Below, piece by piece: positions 1 through 6,706 of a DNA stretch of 12,482 nt. Below the pieces are notes generated by a model that was given only the letters and a program-made list of their open reading frames with translations, did no database searches and was not told the origin of the DNA. Each line of letters starts with the position of its first letter. Positions within the stretch are counted from its first letter, which is position 1. The translations under genes were made by a program, and so were the position numbers. The DNA lies in NCBI GenBank assembly GCA_937864895.1, contig CALMDF010000083.1, forward strand, positions 1-12,482, read 5' to 3'. The stretch comes from an uncultured Holophagales bacterium. Lineage in GTDB: Bacteria > Acidobacteriota > Thermoanaerobaculia > UBA5066.

Positions 1-27
1 GCTCCTGGGTTTGTTCGGTCGAGTGAC

Positions 28-88
28 CGGGGGCAGGCGTGCAATGGTGTATTGTTTTGAGCCATTCACGGTGGCACGCCTGCCCCCG
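28..88. repeat. Perfect 15-bp inverted repeat, REP/MITE-like hairpin
   Basis: The left arm CGGGGGCAGGCGTGC (28-42) is the exact reverse complement of the right arm at 74-88. Inside it, AATGG (43-47) can pair with CCATT (62-66), leaving an A+T-rich loop (48-61) and an asymmetric bulge (67-73). No T-run follows the right arm, so it does not look like an intrinsic terminator. Long G+C-rich palindromes with a bulge are typical of REP-like elements mobilised by Y1 (IS200-like, RAYT) transposases, but no transposase lies in the window and no second copy is present. The structure is seen directly; its nature is inferred. Confidence 0.75.
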
Positions 89-118
89 AGTCTCCGACAT
101 CCACGGGAGGCGGTGAGG

Positions 119-164
119 GGGGAGACCCGAGGGCCTCGGGGCCGGAATCCGCTTCGGTCTCCCC
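119..164. repeat. Nested inverted repeats upstream of the first gene
   Basis: GGGGAGACC (119-127) is the reverse complement of GGTCTCCCC (156-164). Between them CGAGG (128-132) and CCTCG (134-138) form a second small stem. Lying 77 bp before the ATG at 241, this could be a folded 5' leader or the tail of an upstream transcription unit. No riboswitch class is recognised. The rest of 1-240 shows no coding signal on either strand. Confidence 0.4.
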
Positions 165-240
165 GTCGTATGACGAGGAGTGCCGTCGACAGAGTTCGCG
201 AGCCTCTGAGTCTCCAGGAGCTCCCGATTCCGGAGGGCCC

Positions 241-717
241 ATGAAATCACTCCACTTCGCCACGACGATCCACGCCCCCCGCAAGGCCGTGTGGGACGCG
301 ATGCTCGCGCCCGACACCTACCGGATCTGGACCGCGCCGTTCATGGAGGGCTCGCAGTACGAGGGCTCCTGGGAGAAGGGCGCCCGCATCCGCTTCCTCG
401 GGCCCGACGGGAGCGGCATGGCGTCGGTCATCGAAGAGAGCCGGCCCCACGAGTTCCTCTCCATCAGGCACCTCGGGTTCGTCAAGGACGGGGTCGAGGA
501 CCTCGAGAGCGAGGCCGTGAAGGGCTGGGCCGGGTGTCACGAGAACTACAGCTTCTCGGACGCGGGCACGTCCACCCAGGTCACCGTCGACCTGGACGTG
601 ACCCCCGAGTTCGAGGACTACATGGTCAAGACCTGGCCCCGGGCCCTCTCGGCGCTGAAGGGAATCTGCGAGCCCGGCGCCGCCGCGCCTCCCGTTCCCC
701 CCGCCCCCGCGGGGTAG
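241..717 (+). CDS. AHSA1/START-like (SRPBCC) domain protein
   Basis: A 158-residue cytoplasmic protein. The N-terminal beta strand and the stretch AVWDAM...YRIWTAPF (about 16-35) are typical of SRPBCC-fold proteins of the AHSA1 / activator-of-Hsp90-like type, which form a hydrophobic ligand-binding cavity. The fold covers about residues 3-145, followed by an Ala/Pro-rich tail. No catalytic residue defines a reaction, so the ligand is unknown. The start is supported by GGAGGG at 232-237, only 3 nt before the ATG. The next gene begins 2 nt after the stop, and its partner (a DinB-fold protein) is often found beside SRPBCC proteins, suggesting one transcript. The family call is fairly safe; the function is not known. 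Confidence 0.8.
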   Translation: MKSLHFATTIHAPRKAVWDAMLAPDTYRIWTAPFMEGSQYEGSWEKGARIRFLGPDGSGMASVIEESRPHEFLSIRHLGFVKDGVEDLESEAVKGWAGCHENYSFSDAGTSTQVTVDLDVTPEFEDYMVKTWPRALSALKGICEPGAAAPPVPPAPAG

Positions 718-719
718 GC

Positions 720-1289
720 ATGGCGGACGGCGCGCCGAGGGATGGAATGACCGAGCCCGGCGAGCCCCTCCTCGACGCCTGGCGGATCAACGCCCGCGTC
801 ACTTCCTTCCTCGTCGAGAGCCTCCCCGCCGACCTCTGGTCCGCCTCGCTCCCCGGCTCGCCCCGGCGCACCTTCCGGAGCCTTGCGGCCCACCTCCACA
901 ACTCGCGCCGCCTCTGGATGAGGAGCCTCGCCACCGGCGCCGGCATCCCCCTTCCGGCGCCGGTCGACCGGCTCGGGGTCACTCCCGCCGCCCTCGCCGC
1001 CGCGCTCGGCGAGAGCGGCGGGCGGATCCTCCTCATGCTCGAGGCCGGCCTCGCGAACGGCTGCAGCTTCCCGGGCGTGTCGAGGCCGTTCTTCTACGGG
1101 GCCATGCCCCGGAACGTGGCGCTCTTCGTCGCCTACGCGGTCTCCCACGAGGCGCACCACCGGGGCCAGGTGGTCCTTTCGGGCGGCGCTGTCGGCCGGC
1201 CCCTCCCGCAGGAGGTGACGGCCGGGCTCTGGCAATGGTCTGCCCGGGTCCGGGAGGCACGCGTGCTCCGCGGGCCTCACCTGGTGTAA
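720..1289 (+). CDS. DinB-like four-helix-bundle protein
   Basis: A 189-residue protein of the DinB/YfiT-like metal-binding four-helix bundle superfamily. The candidate metal ligands are His58 or His60 in AAHLHNSRRLW and His143 plus His147 in SHEAHHRGQ; the final HxxxHRGQ-type signature is diagnostic of the family. Some relatives are thiol-dependent transferases and others are DNA-damage-induced proteins of unknown role, so the reaction is not assigned. The ATG at 720 lies 2 nt after the preceding stop, consistent with translational coupling. An in-frame ATG at 747, preceded by GAGGGA (737-742), is an alternative start giving 180 residues that still include the whole domain. Confidence 0.82.
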   Translation: MADGAPRDGMTEPGEPLLDAWRINARVTSFLVESLPADLWSASLPGSPRRTFRSLAAHLHNSRRLWMRSLATGAGIPLPAPVDRLGVTPAALAAALGESGGRILLMLEAGLANGCSFPGVSRPFFYGAMPRNVALFVAYAVSHEAHHRGQVVLSGGAVGRPLPQEVTAGLWQWSARVREARVLRGPHLV

Positions 1290-1311
1290 AAAAGCCGCCA
1301 GCGGGAGCAGC

Positions 1312-1959
1312 ATGAAACACCTTCCCCGACTCTTCGAGAACAACCGCGCCTGGTCCGCCGAGATGCACCGGAGCGACCCGGAGTTCTTCTCGCGTCTCCT
1401 GCACCAGCAGGCGCCGTCGTACCTCTGGATCGGCTGTTCCGACAGCCGCGTGCCGGCGAACCAGATCGTCGGCCTCATGCCGGGCGAGATGTTCGTCCAC
1501 CGCAACGTGGCGAACGTCTTCGTCCACAGCGACCTCAACGCCCTCTCGGCCCTCCACTTCGCCGTCGAGGTCCTCCGCGTCTCGCACGTCATCGTCTGCG
1601 GCCACTACGGCTGCGGCGGCGTCCTCGCCGCGCTCCGGGGCCAGCGGCACGGCCTCGTGGACAACTGGCTCCGGCACGTGAACGACGTGCGCGACAAGCA
1701 CCGGGCCCGGCTCGGGCCGCGCGGCACCGAGGCAGAGGAGCTCGACCGCCTCTGCAAGCTGAACGTCGTGGAGCAGGTCCTGAACGTCTCCAACACGACC
1801 GTCGTCCGGGACGCCTGGGCGCGCGGCCAGTCGCTCGCCGTGCACGGCTGGATCTACGGCCTGAAGGACGGCCTCCTCGAGGACCTCGGGATCACCGGGG
1901 CGGGCGAGGCCGAGGTCGCCGCCGCCTACGCGCAGGCCGCCGAGACCCTGGCCGGGTGA
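1312..1959 (+). CDS. can: Beta-carbonic anhydrase, type II
   Basis: This 215-residue cytosolic zinc enzyme interconverts CO2 and bicarbonate. It resembles E. coli Can along its full length. The zinc ligands are Cys42 (in CSDSRVPANQ), His98 and Cys101 (in CGHYGCGGV), with the Asp44-Arg46 dyad present. Trp39, Arg64 (HRNVAN) and Tyr182 (HGWIYG) match the noncatalytic bicarbonate-binding residues known from type II enzymes such as that of Haemophilus influenzae, so allosteric inhibition by bicarbonate is expected. GGGAG at 1303-1307 precedes the ATG. The gene follows the DinB-like gene by 22 bp and converges with the protease-like gene, 25 bp away. It likely supplies bicarbonate to carboxylases. 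Confidence 0.96.
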   Translation: MKHLPRLFENNRAWSAEMHRSDPEFFSRLLHQQAPSYLWIGCSDSRVPANQIVGLMPGEMFVHRNVANVFVHSDLNALSALHFAVEVLRVSHVIVCGHYGCGGVLAALRGQRHGLVDNWLRHVNDVRDKHRARLGPRGTEAEELDRLCKLNVVEQVLNVSNTTVVRDAWARGQSLAVHGWIYGLKDGLLEDLGITGAGEAEVAAAYAQAAETLAG

Positions 1960-1984
1960 CGGCTCCCGCGGCCCGGCGCCCCCT

Positions 1985-3850
1985 TCAGTAGTACTCCTTC
2001 AGGACGAGCACCCGCTCCGTCCCGTCCGCCAGGGTCAGGCGGACCGTGGTCCCCGCCTTCGCCTCCGACCACCGCGTGAGGACCCTTCCCCACTCCGCCG
2101 TCGCCGGCTCGCCGTCGAGGGCGGCGACGCGCTCGCCCTCCTTCCACCCCGCCTCGGCGGCCGGGCTCCCGGGCGCCACGAACTCGACGGCGAGAGCCCC
2201 GTCGGCCCATCCGAGCACGAGCCCGCTCTTGTCCTTCGGGAACGGCGCGCCGAGGTCCGCTCCGGGCTCGAGCCAGAGGCACGCGCGGCCGTAGTCGAAG
2301 AGGACGCGGAAACGGGAAAGGATGCCCGCGCCGAGGTTCCCTTCCTGCCGCTTCGTGTCGAAGGCGCCGCGGACGTCGGTGGCCTGGAAGGCGGCCGGCA
2401 CGCCCTTCAGCTCGTACCCCGCGATCGTGACCGAGCGCAGCGTCGCCACCTTCATCGTCGTCGCACCCCCGACGCCCCCTCCGCGCCTCTCGGAGACGGG
2501 CCGGCCGGAGAGGAACCCGCGCTCGTCGGCGTAGTGCCGGAAGACGGAGAGGGCGCCCCCCTGCCCGGTGTCGAGGCCGACGACGACCGGCTCGCCCCCC
2601 TCGATGGCGAGGCGCAGGCTCTTGTGCCCGTCCTCGGCGGGGATGAGGTCGAGCTTCCGCCCCGGCCCGTCGTAGCGGAACGAGGCGGCGTCGAGAAAGC
2701 GGATGCGCGAGCCGGGGTAGTCGAGGTCCACGACGAGGGCGTGGAAGATCTCCTTGCCGAGGATGACGGGAAGGGGCCGGCCGACCCGCCGGCCCACGCC
2801 GGAGAGGTCGATGACGGCCGCCGGGAGCGGACCGACCTCCATTCCCGCGAGCTTCACCGTCACGCCGGAGACGATCCCGGCGCCGACGTTTCCGCCGGTG
2901 CCCCGCGCCTCGAGCTCCCCTTCGACGCGGAGGCCGAGCTCCTTCGCGAGGGCGCCGTCGAGGACGGTCATCCCCGCGCCCGAGTCGAGGACGATGTCGG
3001 TGGCGACGCCGTTCACCTCGCCGCGCAGGTAGACGTAACGCTTCTGGTGGAGGTCCACCGCGAGCCAGTCCGTCGCCTTCCGTCCCGCGGGAAGGCGGAC
3101 GACCGAGGCGGACGCCGACGGCCGGGCGAAGCGGGCGTCGTCGAGGCCGGCGTTCACCGTGACGTTCTCCCACGTCACCGTCTGCGCCTGGCGAGCCGTC
3201 TCCCCTTCCGTTTCCTCGAGGAACGCGAACCGGACGCCGTTCACCGTCCGGAAGTCGGAGCGCTTCGTGACGCGCGTCCGGCCGTCGGCGACCCAGCGGC
3301 TCCAGGCCGACTCCCCCGTCTCCGGGTCGACGAAGAGGTCGTACGTGTCGCCGCCGGGATAGGCGAAGCGGACGACCGTCCAGGCGCGGCCGCCCCTCTC
3401 CTCCCGACCCGCGAGGCTCACGGCGACCCCGTCGCCGCGCAGGTGCCGCTGGAAGGCGCGGTCGAGAGCCCGCCGCTCCGAGGCGGCCTTGTCGTGGCCC
3501 ATCTCCTCCACCTGCCCGCTCGCGTTCTGCTCCCAGGCGTCCGTGCCGGCGAGCGTCTCGACGCTCTTCATGACCTTCAGGTCGACCGCCGTCCTCTGCC
3601 GTCCGTCGCGCCGGGCGATGACGGCGAGGGGACCCGAGAGGCCGGAGACCCGGACCGTCCCCTCGAACGCGACGTCGCGGACGGCGTCGAGGGCCGCCCA
3701 CCCGCCGAGCCAGGCGGCGTGCTTCTCGAGGACGGCGGCGGCGTCCGGCGGGACCGCCGGGCCGGCCGCGGGCGCCGCCAGGGGAAGGAGGGCGGCCACG
3801 GCGACGAGGGCCACGCGGAGGCGGCGAGGGCGGAGGGACGGAGGGGTCAT
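1985..3850 (-). CDS. Exported tandem retropepsin-like protein with PDZ domain
   Basis: This 621-residue protein starts with an Arg-rich n-region and a hydrophobic segment ending near Ala-Pro-Ala-Ala-Gly (about 1-30), a signal peptide that would send it to the periplasm or cell surface. Residues about 35-245 resemble the LolA-like fold seen in outer-membrane lipoprotein-sorting proteins (YDLFVDPETGE, then FRTVNGVRFAF). Two retropepsin-like aspartyl modules follow, each with an active-site-type motif: VLDSGAG (Asp289) and GLDTGQG (Asp427). A PDZ domain spans about 540-621, where LVLGWADGALAVEFV precedes SPAAEAGWKEGERV. Having both Asp motifs in one chain suggests an intramolecular, pepsin-like pairing; this is inference. 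The ATG overlaps the stop of the upstream regulator gene (ATGA), implying translational coupling. Substrate unknown. Confidence 0.85.
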   Translation of the reverse strand: MTPPSLRPRRLRVALVAVAALLPLAAPAAGPAVPPDAAAVLEKHAAWLGGWAALDAVRDVAFEGTVRVSGLSGPLAVIARRDGRQRTAVDLKVMKSVETLAGTDAWEQNASGQVEEMGHDKAASERRALDRAFQRHLRGDGVAVSLAGREERGGRAWTVVRFAYPGGDTYDLFVDPETGESAWSRWVADGRTRVTKRSDFRTVNGVRFAFLEETEGETARQAQTVTWENVTVNAGLDDARFARPSASASVVRLPAGRKATDWLAVDLHQKRYVYLRGEVNGVATDIVLDSGAGMTVLDGALAKELGLRVEGELEARGTGGNVGAGIVSGVTVKLAGMEVGPLPAAVIDLSGVGRRVGRPLPVILGKEIFHALVVDLDYPGSRIRFLDAASFRYDGPGRKLDLIPAEDGHKSLRLAIEGGEPVVVGLDTGQGGALSVFRHYADERGFLSGRPVSERRGGGVGGATTMKVATLRSVTIAGYELKGVPAAFQATDVRGAFDTKRQEGNLGAGILSRFRVLFDYGRACLWLEPGADLGAPFPKDKSGLVLGWADGALAVEFVAPGSPAAEAGWKEGERVAALDGEPATAEWGRVLTRWSEAKAGTTVRLTLADGTERVLVLKEYY

Positions 3851-4716
3851 CGGTTTTCTCCCTCGGGAACGGACGGGGCGGCGCCCGTGAGCTCCTGGAG
3901 ACGGCGCAGGCCCGAGGGCCGGCTCGACAGGAGCGAGATGCCGACGAGGGAGTCGGCGCCGGCGAGGGAGCCTCGCCCCTTCCAGGCCGTGTGAAGGACC
4001 TCCATCGCGACGTGGTTGTGGTGGAGGCACGAGAGGAAGGTGCTGCGGCTCCAGACGGCCTGGTGGACGCTCGCGAGGGAGGCGTCGAGCAGCGCGAGGC
4101 GGTGCTCCGCCGCGTCGACGACGAGGGAGAGCTGCTGGCCGGGCCACTCGGCCAGGGCGCGCGCCGCGTCGGCCTCCGGGACCTCCGCGACCCCCGGGAC
4201 GTCGAGGGGGGAATAGACCTTCACGACGACGCGGACGCCCCGCGACGCGGCGGCGGCGAGGTCGCCGGCGAGCGCCTCGAGGGGGCCCGGGAAGAGGTCG
4301 CCGAGGACGATCTCGCGGGCCCGCGCGAGCATCGCCCGGGCGCGTTCGAGGACCTGGTCGGGCGCGCGAAGCGTGTAGACCCGGTCGTCCACGACGTCGG
4401 AGCTCCGGTCGGCGAGCGCGGCGCGGGCCGCCTCGCGCATCTTCCGGGCCCGCTGCTCGAGGCCGGCGAGGAGCTCGTCGGGCGGGACGGCCCGGATGAG
4501 CCGGCTCCCGCCCTCGTCCACCTGGACCGCCCCCTGCTGTACCAGCGAGGCGACGGCCTTGTAGGTGTTCGCCGTCGGTTTCCCGATCCCGTGGCTGATC
4601 CGGTACCCCGTCGCGGGCTCCCTCCCGACGAGGTAGGCGTAGACGAGGGCCTCGATCTCGGAGAAACCAAGTCCCTGGAGTGCGTTGATCAGGTCGTCGT
4701 CGTTAGTAGTAGCCAT
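3847..4716 (-). CDS. TrmB-type winged-helix transcriptional regulator
   Basis: This is a 289-residue regulator. Residues about 8-75 form a TrmB-like winged helix (LQGLGFSEIEALVYAYLVG, then YRISHGIGKPTANTYKAVASL as recognition region). A helical linker spans about 80-110. The C-terminal part (115-245) resembles the phospholipase-D-like sensor domain of this family (VLERARAMLARAREIVLGD; LALLDASLASVHQAVWS), but I see no catalytic HxK motif, as expected for a ligand sensor. TrmB proteins classically sense sugars in archaea; the bacterial homologues mostly have unknown effectors. The start at 4716 fits the codon-usage boundary, but there is no good Shine-Dalgarno. The gene is the first of a two-gene operon with the protease-like gene (ATGA overlap). 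A dyad covers its own start codon, suggesting autoregulation. Confidence 0.85.
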   Translation of the reverse strand: MATTNDDDLINALQGLGFSEIEALVYAYLVGREPATGYRISHGIGKPTANTYKAVASLVQQGAVQVDEGGSRLIRAVPPDELLAGLEQRARKMREAARAALADRSSDVVDDRVYTLRAPDQVLERARAMLARAREIVLGDLFPGPLEALAGDLAAAASRGVRVVVKVYSPLDVPGVAEVPEADAARALAEWPGQQLSLVVDAAEHRLALLDASLASVHQAVWSRSTFLSCLHHNHVAMEVLHTAWKGRGSLAGADSLVGISLLSSRPSGLRRLQELTGAAPSVPEGENR

Positions 4717-4729
4717 CGCAGCTATGACT
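4705..4729. promoter_or_regulatory. Candidate operator dyad over the trmB-like start codon
   Basis: The left arm AGTAGTAGC (4705-4713), spacer CATCGCA (4714-4720) and right arm GCTATGACT (4721-4729) form an imperfect dyad with 7 of 9 arm positions complementary. The spacer contains the complement of the regulator's ATG, so a bound protein would block initiation. A near relative with the same 9-7-9 geometry lies at 11333-11357, with 18 of 25 positions identical. Position 9 and its partner 17 change together (C/G here, T/A there), preserving pairing. The symmetry is seen directly; binding by the TrmB-like protein is inferred. Confidence 0.5.
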
Positions 4730-4894
4730 TTGGGGACGCCTCGAGGCGATGTCAAGGCGCTTCCTCCGTCCGCGGCCGGGGCGGCAGCTTCCCGGAGGGG
4801 GGCAGGCAATGCCCGCGTTTCGGTCCCTGCGGCATCCGCGCCAGGGCGTAGTCTTCCGACAATCGAGTCGTTTCGCGTACCTGGAGGACAGGAC

Positions 4895-5207
4895 ATGTCG
4901 CCAGCAGGACCGACCATCGCCTCTCTCCGGTTTCGCACCCGCGGCCTGGTGAAGCACCGCGAGAGCCTCACGGAGCGCCTCCGGCGCGGGGCCGAAGGGC
5001 TGGGCGGACGGGACCTGCTGACCTGCGCCCACGTGAACGCGGGCGCGACCCCGGGAGATGCGCCGGGTCGGCTCGAAGCTCCCGGCGAGGAGGACGGAAA
5101 GGCCCGCGCACGCGACGCCGAGAGTGGCGCCTGGTGGGGCAAAGGCCCTCCTCTTCGGGCACGTCGCCACGCCGGACGAAGAGATCGCCGTCGCAAGGCG
5201 GCCGTAG
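4895..5207 (+). pseudogene. Small gene of unknown family with one-base frameshift
   Basis: GGAGG (4883-4887) stands 7 nt before an ATG opening a frame with strong G/C third positions (about residues 1-83: TIASLRFRTRGLVKHRESL, then DLLTCAHVNAGATPGD). Around 5136-5143 the coding signal switches to the +1 frame, which reads ALLFGHVATPDEEIAVARRP and then stops at TAG (5205-5207). The original frame turns Arg-rich with poor third positions after the switch. Deleting one A from AAA (5141-5143) or one G from GGGG (5136-5139) restores a continuous protein of 103 residues. The product looks soluble and I do not recognise its family. Either a real lesion or a homopolymer sequence error is possible. Reading the uncorrected frame through to 5485 (197 residues) is a less likely alternative. 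Confidence 0.55.
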
Positions 5208-5254
5208 CCGGGCGCCGCCCGGCCGTGATCCCGCGCGCCGAGTCAGGAAGCCAG

Positions 5255-5485
5255 GTGAGCCTCCTCCATTACCTCCCGCGCCTCCTCGACCCGATTTCGT
5301 GGCTCGTGGTCTCCGCCTTCCTCGTCCTTCTCGGTCCCGTTCTCGTGCTCGCGGGGCATGAGCTCTCCATCGACCGTGTCGAGAGCTTCGGCAAGGCCCT
5401 CTGCGTGCCTCTCGGCGCCGTCGGCCTCTTCACCTCCTTCGTGACCGCCGCCCTGGTCGCCCGCCTCGTCTGGAGCCGGGACTGA
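5255..5485 (+). CDS. Small two-helix membrane protein
   Basis: The gene encodes 76 residues with two predicted transmembrane segments: about 15-34 (SWLVVSAFLVLLGPVLVLAG) and about 49-71 (LCVPLGAVGLFTSFVTAALVA), joined by a short polar loop (HELSIDRVESFGK). The C-terminus is positively charged (RLVWSRD). The GTG start is preceded by AGGAAG (5246-5251 region) at usable spacing. The same frame is open upstream, but that part has noncoding codon usage, so the GTG was chosen. The family is not recognised. It lies between the frameshifted gene and the amidohydrolase, and 118 bp separate it from the next gene. Confidence 0.6.
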   Translation: MSLLHYLPRLLDPISWLVVSAFLVLLGPVLVLAGHELSIDRVESFGKALCVPLGAVGLFTSFVTAALVARLVWSRD

Positions 5486-5591
5486 CTCCTGTCGGCGGGG
5501 GAGGGGCCGGGAGATCCTCGAGTGCCCGGCGATCGAGGCGCTCGCGGGGGGACGTGAGCCTGCCGAGCCCGCCCCCCGGACGGGCCCGCTC

Positions 5592-5597
5592 TAAGAT
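5592..5597 (+). promoter_or_regulatory. Probable -10 box (TAAGAT), leaderless start
   Basis: TAAGAT sits 6 nt before the GTG at 5604, with no Shine-Dalgarno between them. This spacing would place the transcription start at or next to the initiation codon. An identical box at identical spacing precedes the glutaminase gene. No convincing -35 is visible. Confidence 0.55.
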
Positions 5598-5603
5598 CCG
5601 AGG

Positions 5604-6641
5604 GTGATCACCTTCTTCACGGCGAAGCACGAGCTCCACGCGCCCGGGCACGAGTTCTTCCGCGGGGAGCGCGTCCCCTGCTTCGAGTCACCGGTCCGGG
5701 CGGCCTTCGTCCGGGACGAGCTCGTCGCGCGGGGGCACGAGCTCCGCTCCCCGACGCACGACAGCTCCCTCCTCCTCCGGAAGGTCCACGCCGACCGCTA
5801 CCTCGGTTTCCTGGAGTCGGCGTGGAGCCGGTGGGTGGAGCGAGACCCCGCGAACGCGAAGGTCCAGCCGTTCCCTTCGGTGTGGCCCGTGCGGACCCTG
5901 CGCAGCGACGTCGAGCCGGCCGACTTCATCGCCCGTCTCGGGCTCTACTCGATGGACAACGGGACCCCGCTCGTCGCGGGGACCTGGGAGGCGGTGAAGG
6001 CCGGGGCCGACGCCGCCGCGAGCGCCGCCGCGCTTCTGGACACCGTCGCTGAGGGAGTCTTCTGCGCCACGCGGCCGCCCGGCCACCACGCCGGGCCCGA
6101 CTTCATGGGCGGGTACTGCTTCCTGAACAACGCCGCCGTCGCGGCCGAGGCGCTGAAGGCCCGGGGGTGCGGCCGCGTCGCCATCCTCGACGTGGACTAC
6201 CACCACGGAAACGGCACGCAGAGCATCTTCTACGGCCGCGCGGACGTCCTCTTCGCCAGCATCCACGCGGACCCGAGGGCGGAGTATCCGTTCTACCTCG
6301 GCCACGCCGACGAGACCGGCGAGGGACCGGGCGCGGGCTTCAACCTGAACCTGCCGCTCGCGGCCGGCTCGGGCGCGGACGAGTGGTTCGGCGCTCTCGA
6401 GACCGCCTGCGGACGCGTGGCTGCTCACGCGCCCGACGCGCTCGTCGTCTCGCTCGGCCTCGACACGTACGGCGGCGACCCGCTCTCGAGGTTCGCCCTC
6501 GCCAGCGACGACTTCCGCCGCCTCGGGGCGCGCCTCGCCCGGCTCCGGCTTCCCACGGTCTTCATCCTCGAGGGGGGCTACGCGGCGCGGGAGCTGGGAA
6601 TCAACGCGGTCAACGTCCTGGACGGCTTCGAGGCGCCGTGA
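5604..6641 (+). CDS. HDAC-superfamily acetylpolyamine amidohydrolase-like deacetylase
   Basis: A 345-residue zinc amidohydrolase of the histone deacetylase superfamily. It is closest in my recollection to Mycoplana ramosa acetylpolyamine amidohydrolase, which removes acetyl groups from acetylated polyamines. Catalytic His161-His162 lie in RPPGHHAG. Zinc ligands are Asp198 and His200 (DVDYHHGNGTQ) and Asp287 (SLGLDTYG), with the transition-state Tyr326 in EGGY. The N-terminus (TAKHELHAPGHEFFRGE...PCFESPVRA) and the loop before GTWEA match the polyamine branch rather than AcuC. The loop glutamate I recall in the Mycoplana enzyme (Glu117) appears as Gly120 here, so substrate preference may differ. 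The protein is cytoplasmic with no signal peptide. The GTG start is supported by the 6-nt-upstream TAAGAT box. Confidence 0.88.
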   Translation: MITFFTAKHELHAPGHEFFRGERVPCFESPVRAAFVRDELVARGHELRSPTHDSSLLLRKVHADRYLGFLESAWSRWVERDPANAKVQPFPSVWPVRTLRSDVEPADFIARLGLYSMDNGTPLVAGTWEAVKAGADAAASAAALLDTVAEGVFCATRPPGHHAGPDFMGGYCFLNNAAVAAEALKARGCGRVAILDVDYHHGNGTQSIFYGRADVLFASIHADPRAEYPFYLGHADETGEGPGAGFNLNLPLAAGSGADEWFGALETACGRVAAHAPDALVVSLGLDTYGGDPLSRFALASDDFRRLGARLARLRLPTVFILEGGYAARELGINAVNVLDGFEAP

Positions 6642-6679
6642 GGCGGCTCCGGCCGACCGGACCCGCCACCGCGCTCCGG

Positions 6680-6685
6680 TAAGCT
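6680..6685 (+). promoter_or_regulatory. Probable -10 box (TAAGCT)
   Basis: TAAGCT lies 21 nt before the ATG at 6707. AAGGAGA (6694-6700) sits between them at good spacing, so this would give a short leader with a normal ribosome binding site. It resembles the other TANNNT boxes in the window. Confidence 0.35.
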
Positions 6686-6706
6686 CCGAGCGGAAGGAGA
6701 GCGCCG

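Noticed and set aside
1985..1997. TCAGTAGTACT resembles the arms of the 9-7-9 dyads
   Set aside because: It is the coding end (Glu-Tyr-Tyr-stop) of the protease-like gene, and no second arm exists at the required spacing.
1926..3701. Long Arg-rich minus-strand frame within the protease-like gene and the long plus-strand frame at 2534-3994
   Set aside because: Both are shadow frames of a G+C-rich gene with low-complexity Arg/Gly/Pro composition and no domain.
4703..5170. Minus-strand frame opposite the frameshifted gene, starting with a hydrophobic stretch
   Set aside because: It has fair codon bias from mirroring the plus frame, but no ribosome binding site and it overlaps the trmB-like start region; the plus-strand GGAGG-ATG is the stronger signal.
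4895..5485. One 197-residue plus-strand protein fusing the small gene and the two-helix membrane protein
   Set aside because: Residues encoded by about 5145-5254 are Arg-rich with poor third-position G/C, whereas the +1 frame there has a protein-like sequence; two separate genes fit better.
5545..5578. CGGGGGG and CCCCCCG arms with a 20-nt loop, as a terminator before the amidohydrolase gene
   Set aside because: No T-run follows, and runs of G and C this long are common by chance in this base composition.
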